6,754 nt of DNA from Candidatus Zixiibacteriota bacterium. Its GTDB lineage: Bacteria > Blakebacterota > Blakebacteria > Blakebacterales > Blakebacteraceae. This document shows positions 5,345 to 6,754 of the stretch, piece after piece. The notes beneath the pieces were generated by a model. The model had not been told where the DNA came from, did not search any database, and saw only the letters and a list, made by a program, of their open reading frames with translations. The stretch is from contig JAUVWC010000072.1 of the NCBI GenBank assembly GCA_030604325.1, positions 1 through 6,754 on the forward strand. The letters are read 5' to 3'. Position numbers and translations under genes: made by a program. Numbering within the stretch: the first letter of the stretch is position 1; each line of letters starts with the position of its first letter.

Positions 5345-6754
5345 CATGTTTACAGACAGGGTGAAACGTGTCATGCAACTCGCCAGGGAGGAGTCCGCCC
5401 GGCTCGGTCACGACTACATCGGGACCGAGCACTTCCTGCTGGGCATTATCCGCGACGGAGAGGGTGTTGCGGTCAGCGTCCTGGAGAATCTCGGCCTCGA
5501 TCTGGATGAGGTACGGCAGAGCATAGAAGACGCAACTGCCACGGTAGGGGGGTCGATGACTATCGGGCAGGTTCCCTTTACCCCCCGTGCCAAGCAGGTC
5601 CTGGAGATCGCCGCTTACGAGGCCCGGGCGCTCAAAAGTAAGTTCGTCGGCACCGAGCACCTGCTGCTCGCGCTCGTGAAAGATAAAGACGGATCCGCCT
5701 CCCAGATACTTTCCGCCTTCGGCGTCAACTACAAGATGATCAAGGATGAGATCCAGAAGGTGGGAAGGGATGAGGGCGCCGAGCGCCTCGATGTGAAACC
5801 GGGTAAGTCGAAAACACCCTTCCTCGATCACTTCGGGCGCGACCTTACCGAGCTGGCCGAGCGGGGCGAGCTGGACCCCACCATCGGCCGCGAACGGGAG
5901 ATCGAGCGGATCGCTCAGATCCTGAGCCGGCGGAAGAAGAACAATCCCGCCCTGATCGGGGAGCCCGGGGTGGGGAAGACGGCGATAGTGGAAGGCCTGG
6001 CCCAGCAGATCGTGGACCGCTCCGTGCCGAAAGTGCTGGAGGACAAGCGCATCATCAGTGTGGATATGGGCTCACTGGTAGCCGGCACAAAATTCCGCGG
6101 TCAATTCGAAGAGCGGCTCAAGACCGTCATGGCCGAGCTGCGCAATGCCAAGAACATCATCCTCTTTATTGACGAGCTGCACACCATCGTCGGCGCCGGC
6201 TCGGCCGAGGGTACGCTGGACGCCAGCAACATGTTCAAGCCGGCCCTTTCCCGGGGTGAGCTGCAGTGCGTCGGGGCCACCACGCTCGACGAGTACAGGA
6301 AGACCATCGAGAAGGACGGGGCATTGGAGCGCCGCTTCCAGACGGTCATGGTCGACCCGCCCACGCCGGAGGAGACCCTCGATATCCTCAGGGGCCTGCG
6401 CTCCCGCTACGAAGAGCACCACCAGGTGATAATCACCGACGATGCGCTGGAGGCCGCCGTCCACTTGGCCGACCGCTACATCGCCGATCGCTTCCTGCCC
6501 GACAAGGCAATCGACGTGATAGACGAGACGGGCAGCCGCGTACACCTGAAGAAGTACACCTTCCCGCCCGAGGTCAGGGAGATCGAGGATCGGCTGAAGG
6601 AAGTGCGTACGGCCAAAGAGGACAGCGTCAAGAATCAGGAGTTCGAAAAAGCCGCCGAGCTGCGCGACAAGGAGCGCCGCACCCGCGAGGAGCTCGAGAG
6701 CGCCAAGCGGGAGTGGGAGATCTCGGTACAGGAGACGAAGGTCTACGTGCATGA
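5337..6754 (+). CDS. clpC: ClpC-type AAA+ unfoldase, N-terminal part (runs off the window)
   Basis: Hexameric ATP-driven unfoldase that delivers substrates, including pArg-marked proteins, to ClpP. 472 codons are visible and open at the right edge. Residues about 4-142 are the double Clp-N repeat; each repeat keeps GTEH, with E31 and E107 matching the glutamates that dock pArg in Bacillus ClpC. AAA-1 follows: Walker A GEPGVGKT at 208-215, pore loop GTKFRG at 250-255 (phenylalanine rather than the common tyrosine), Walker B IILFIDE around 274-280, and the arginine pair R332/R333. At about 426-455 a UVR-type M-domain ([16 protein letters not shown]) identifies ClpC rather than ClpA or ClpB. The second AAA domain lies outside the window. 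Start ATG 5337 is chosen for the upstream GGGAGG; ATG 5346 is the alternative. The start overlaps the mcsB end by 8 nt, implying translational coupling. Confidence 0.95.
   Translation, partial: MNDMFTDRVKRVMQLAREESARLGHDYIGTEHFLLGIIRDGEGVAVSVLENLGLDLDEVRQSIEDATATVGGSMTIGQVPFTPRAKQVLEIAAYEARALKSKFVGTEHLLLALVKDKDGSASQILSAFGVNYKMIKDEIQKVGRDEGAERLDVKPGKSKTPFLDHFGRDLTELAERGELDPTIGREREIERIAQILSRRKKNNPALIGEPGVGKTAIVEGLAQQIVDRSVPKVLEDKRIISVDMGSLVAGTKFRGQFEERLKTVMAELRNAKNIILFIDELHTIVGAGSAEGTLDASNMFKPALSRGELQCVGATTLDEYRKTIEKDGALERRFQTVMVDPPTPEETLDILRGLRSRYEEHHQVIITDDALEAAVHLADRYIADRFLPDKAIDVIDETGSRVHLKKYTFPPEVREIEDRLKEVRTAKEDSVKNQEFEKAAELRDKERRTREELESAKREWEISVQETKVYVH

Noticed and set aside
5217..5831. 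Minus-strand open frame of 204 codons over the mcsB/clpC junction
   Set aside because: It is antisense to two clearly conserved proteins, with no ribosome site or motif of its own.
6266..6754. Plus-strand open frame of 162 codons near the right edge
   Set aside because: It is an out-of-frame reading of clpC, with an Arg/Gly-rich translation typical of a shifted GC-rich frame. The true clpC frame is open throughout 5337-6754.

Overview
The window is a densely packed block of six genes, all on the + strand, in GC-rich DNA (roughly 60% by eye). In order they are lysyl-tRNA synthetase (lysS), a LolC/LolE-family lipoprotein-export permease, its ATPase lolD, the zinc-finger adaptor mcsA, the protein-arginine kinase mcsB, and the first part of clpC, which runs off the right edge. 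Gaps are 24, 42, 40 and 3 nt, and mcsB and clpC overlap by 8 nt, so the layout looks like one operon or two abutting ones. No mobile element, CRISPR array, rRNA or tRNA is visible.

The organism has an outer membrane, because LolCDE-type transporters move lipoproteins from the inner to the outer membrane. It also carries an McsA-McsB-ClpC phospho-arginine (pArg) protein-quality-control cassette, best known from Bacillus and other Gram-positives. That combination, with high GC and a LysRS resembling those of the Bacteroidota/Rhodothermota side of the tree, suggests a non-proteobacterial diderm such as the FCB group (Gemmatimonadota or Latescibacterota-like). This is inference; the phylum cannot be fixed from the window.

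Layout: 1-78 is leader DNA with an 8-bp hairpin and a -10-like hexamer. 79-1662 is lysS. 1687-2955 and 2998-3690 are the Lol permease and ATPase. 3731-4246, 4250-5344 and 5337-6754 are mcsA, mcsB and clpC. In Bacillus the cassette is headed by the repressor gene ctsR; here lolD occupies that place and no CtsR- or CIRCE-like operator was seen.

Expected working of the cassette: McsA binds and stimulates McsB, McsB phosphorylates arginines on damaged proteins, and ClpC recognises pArg through its N-domain and feeds the protein to ClpP. The reader side looks intact: both GTEH glutamates of the ClpC N-domain and the RDxxRA pArg pocket of McsB are present. The writer is odd: McsB has serine where the first ATP-binding arginine of the SxRxR motif should be, and serine at the position of the active-site-region cysteine (C167 of B. 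subtilis). This is the most notable observation in the window.
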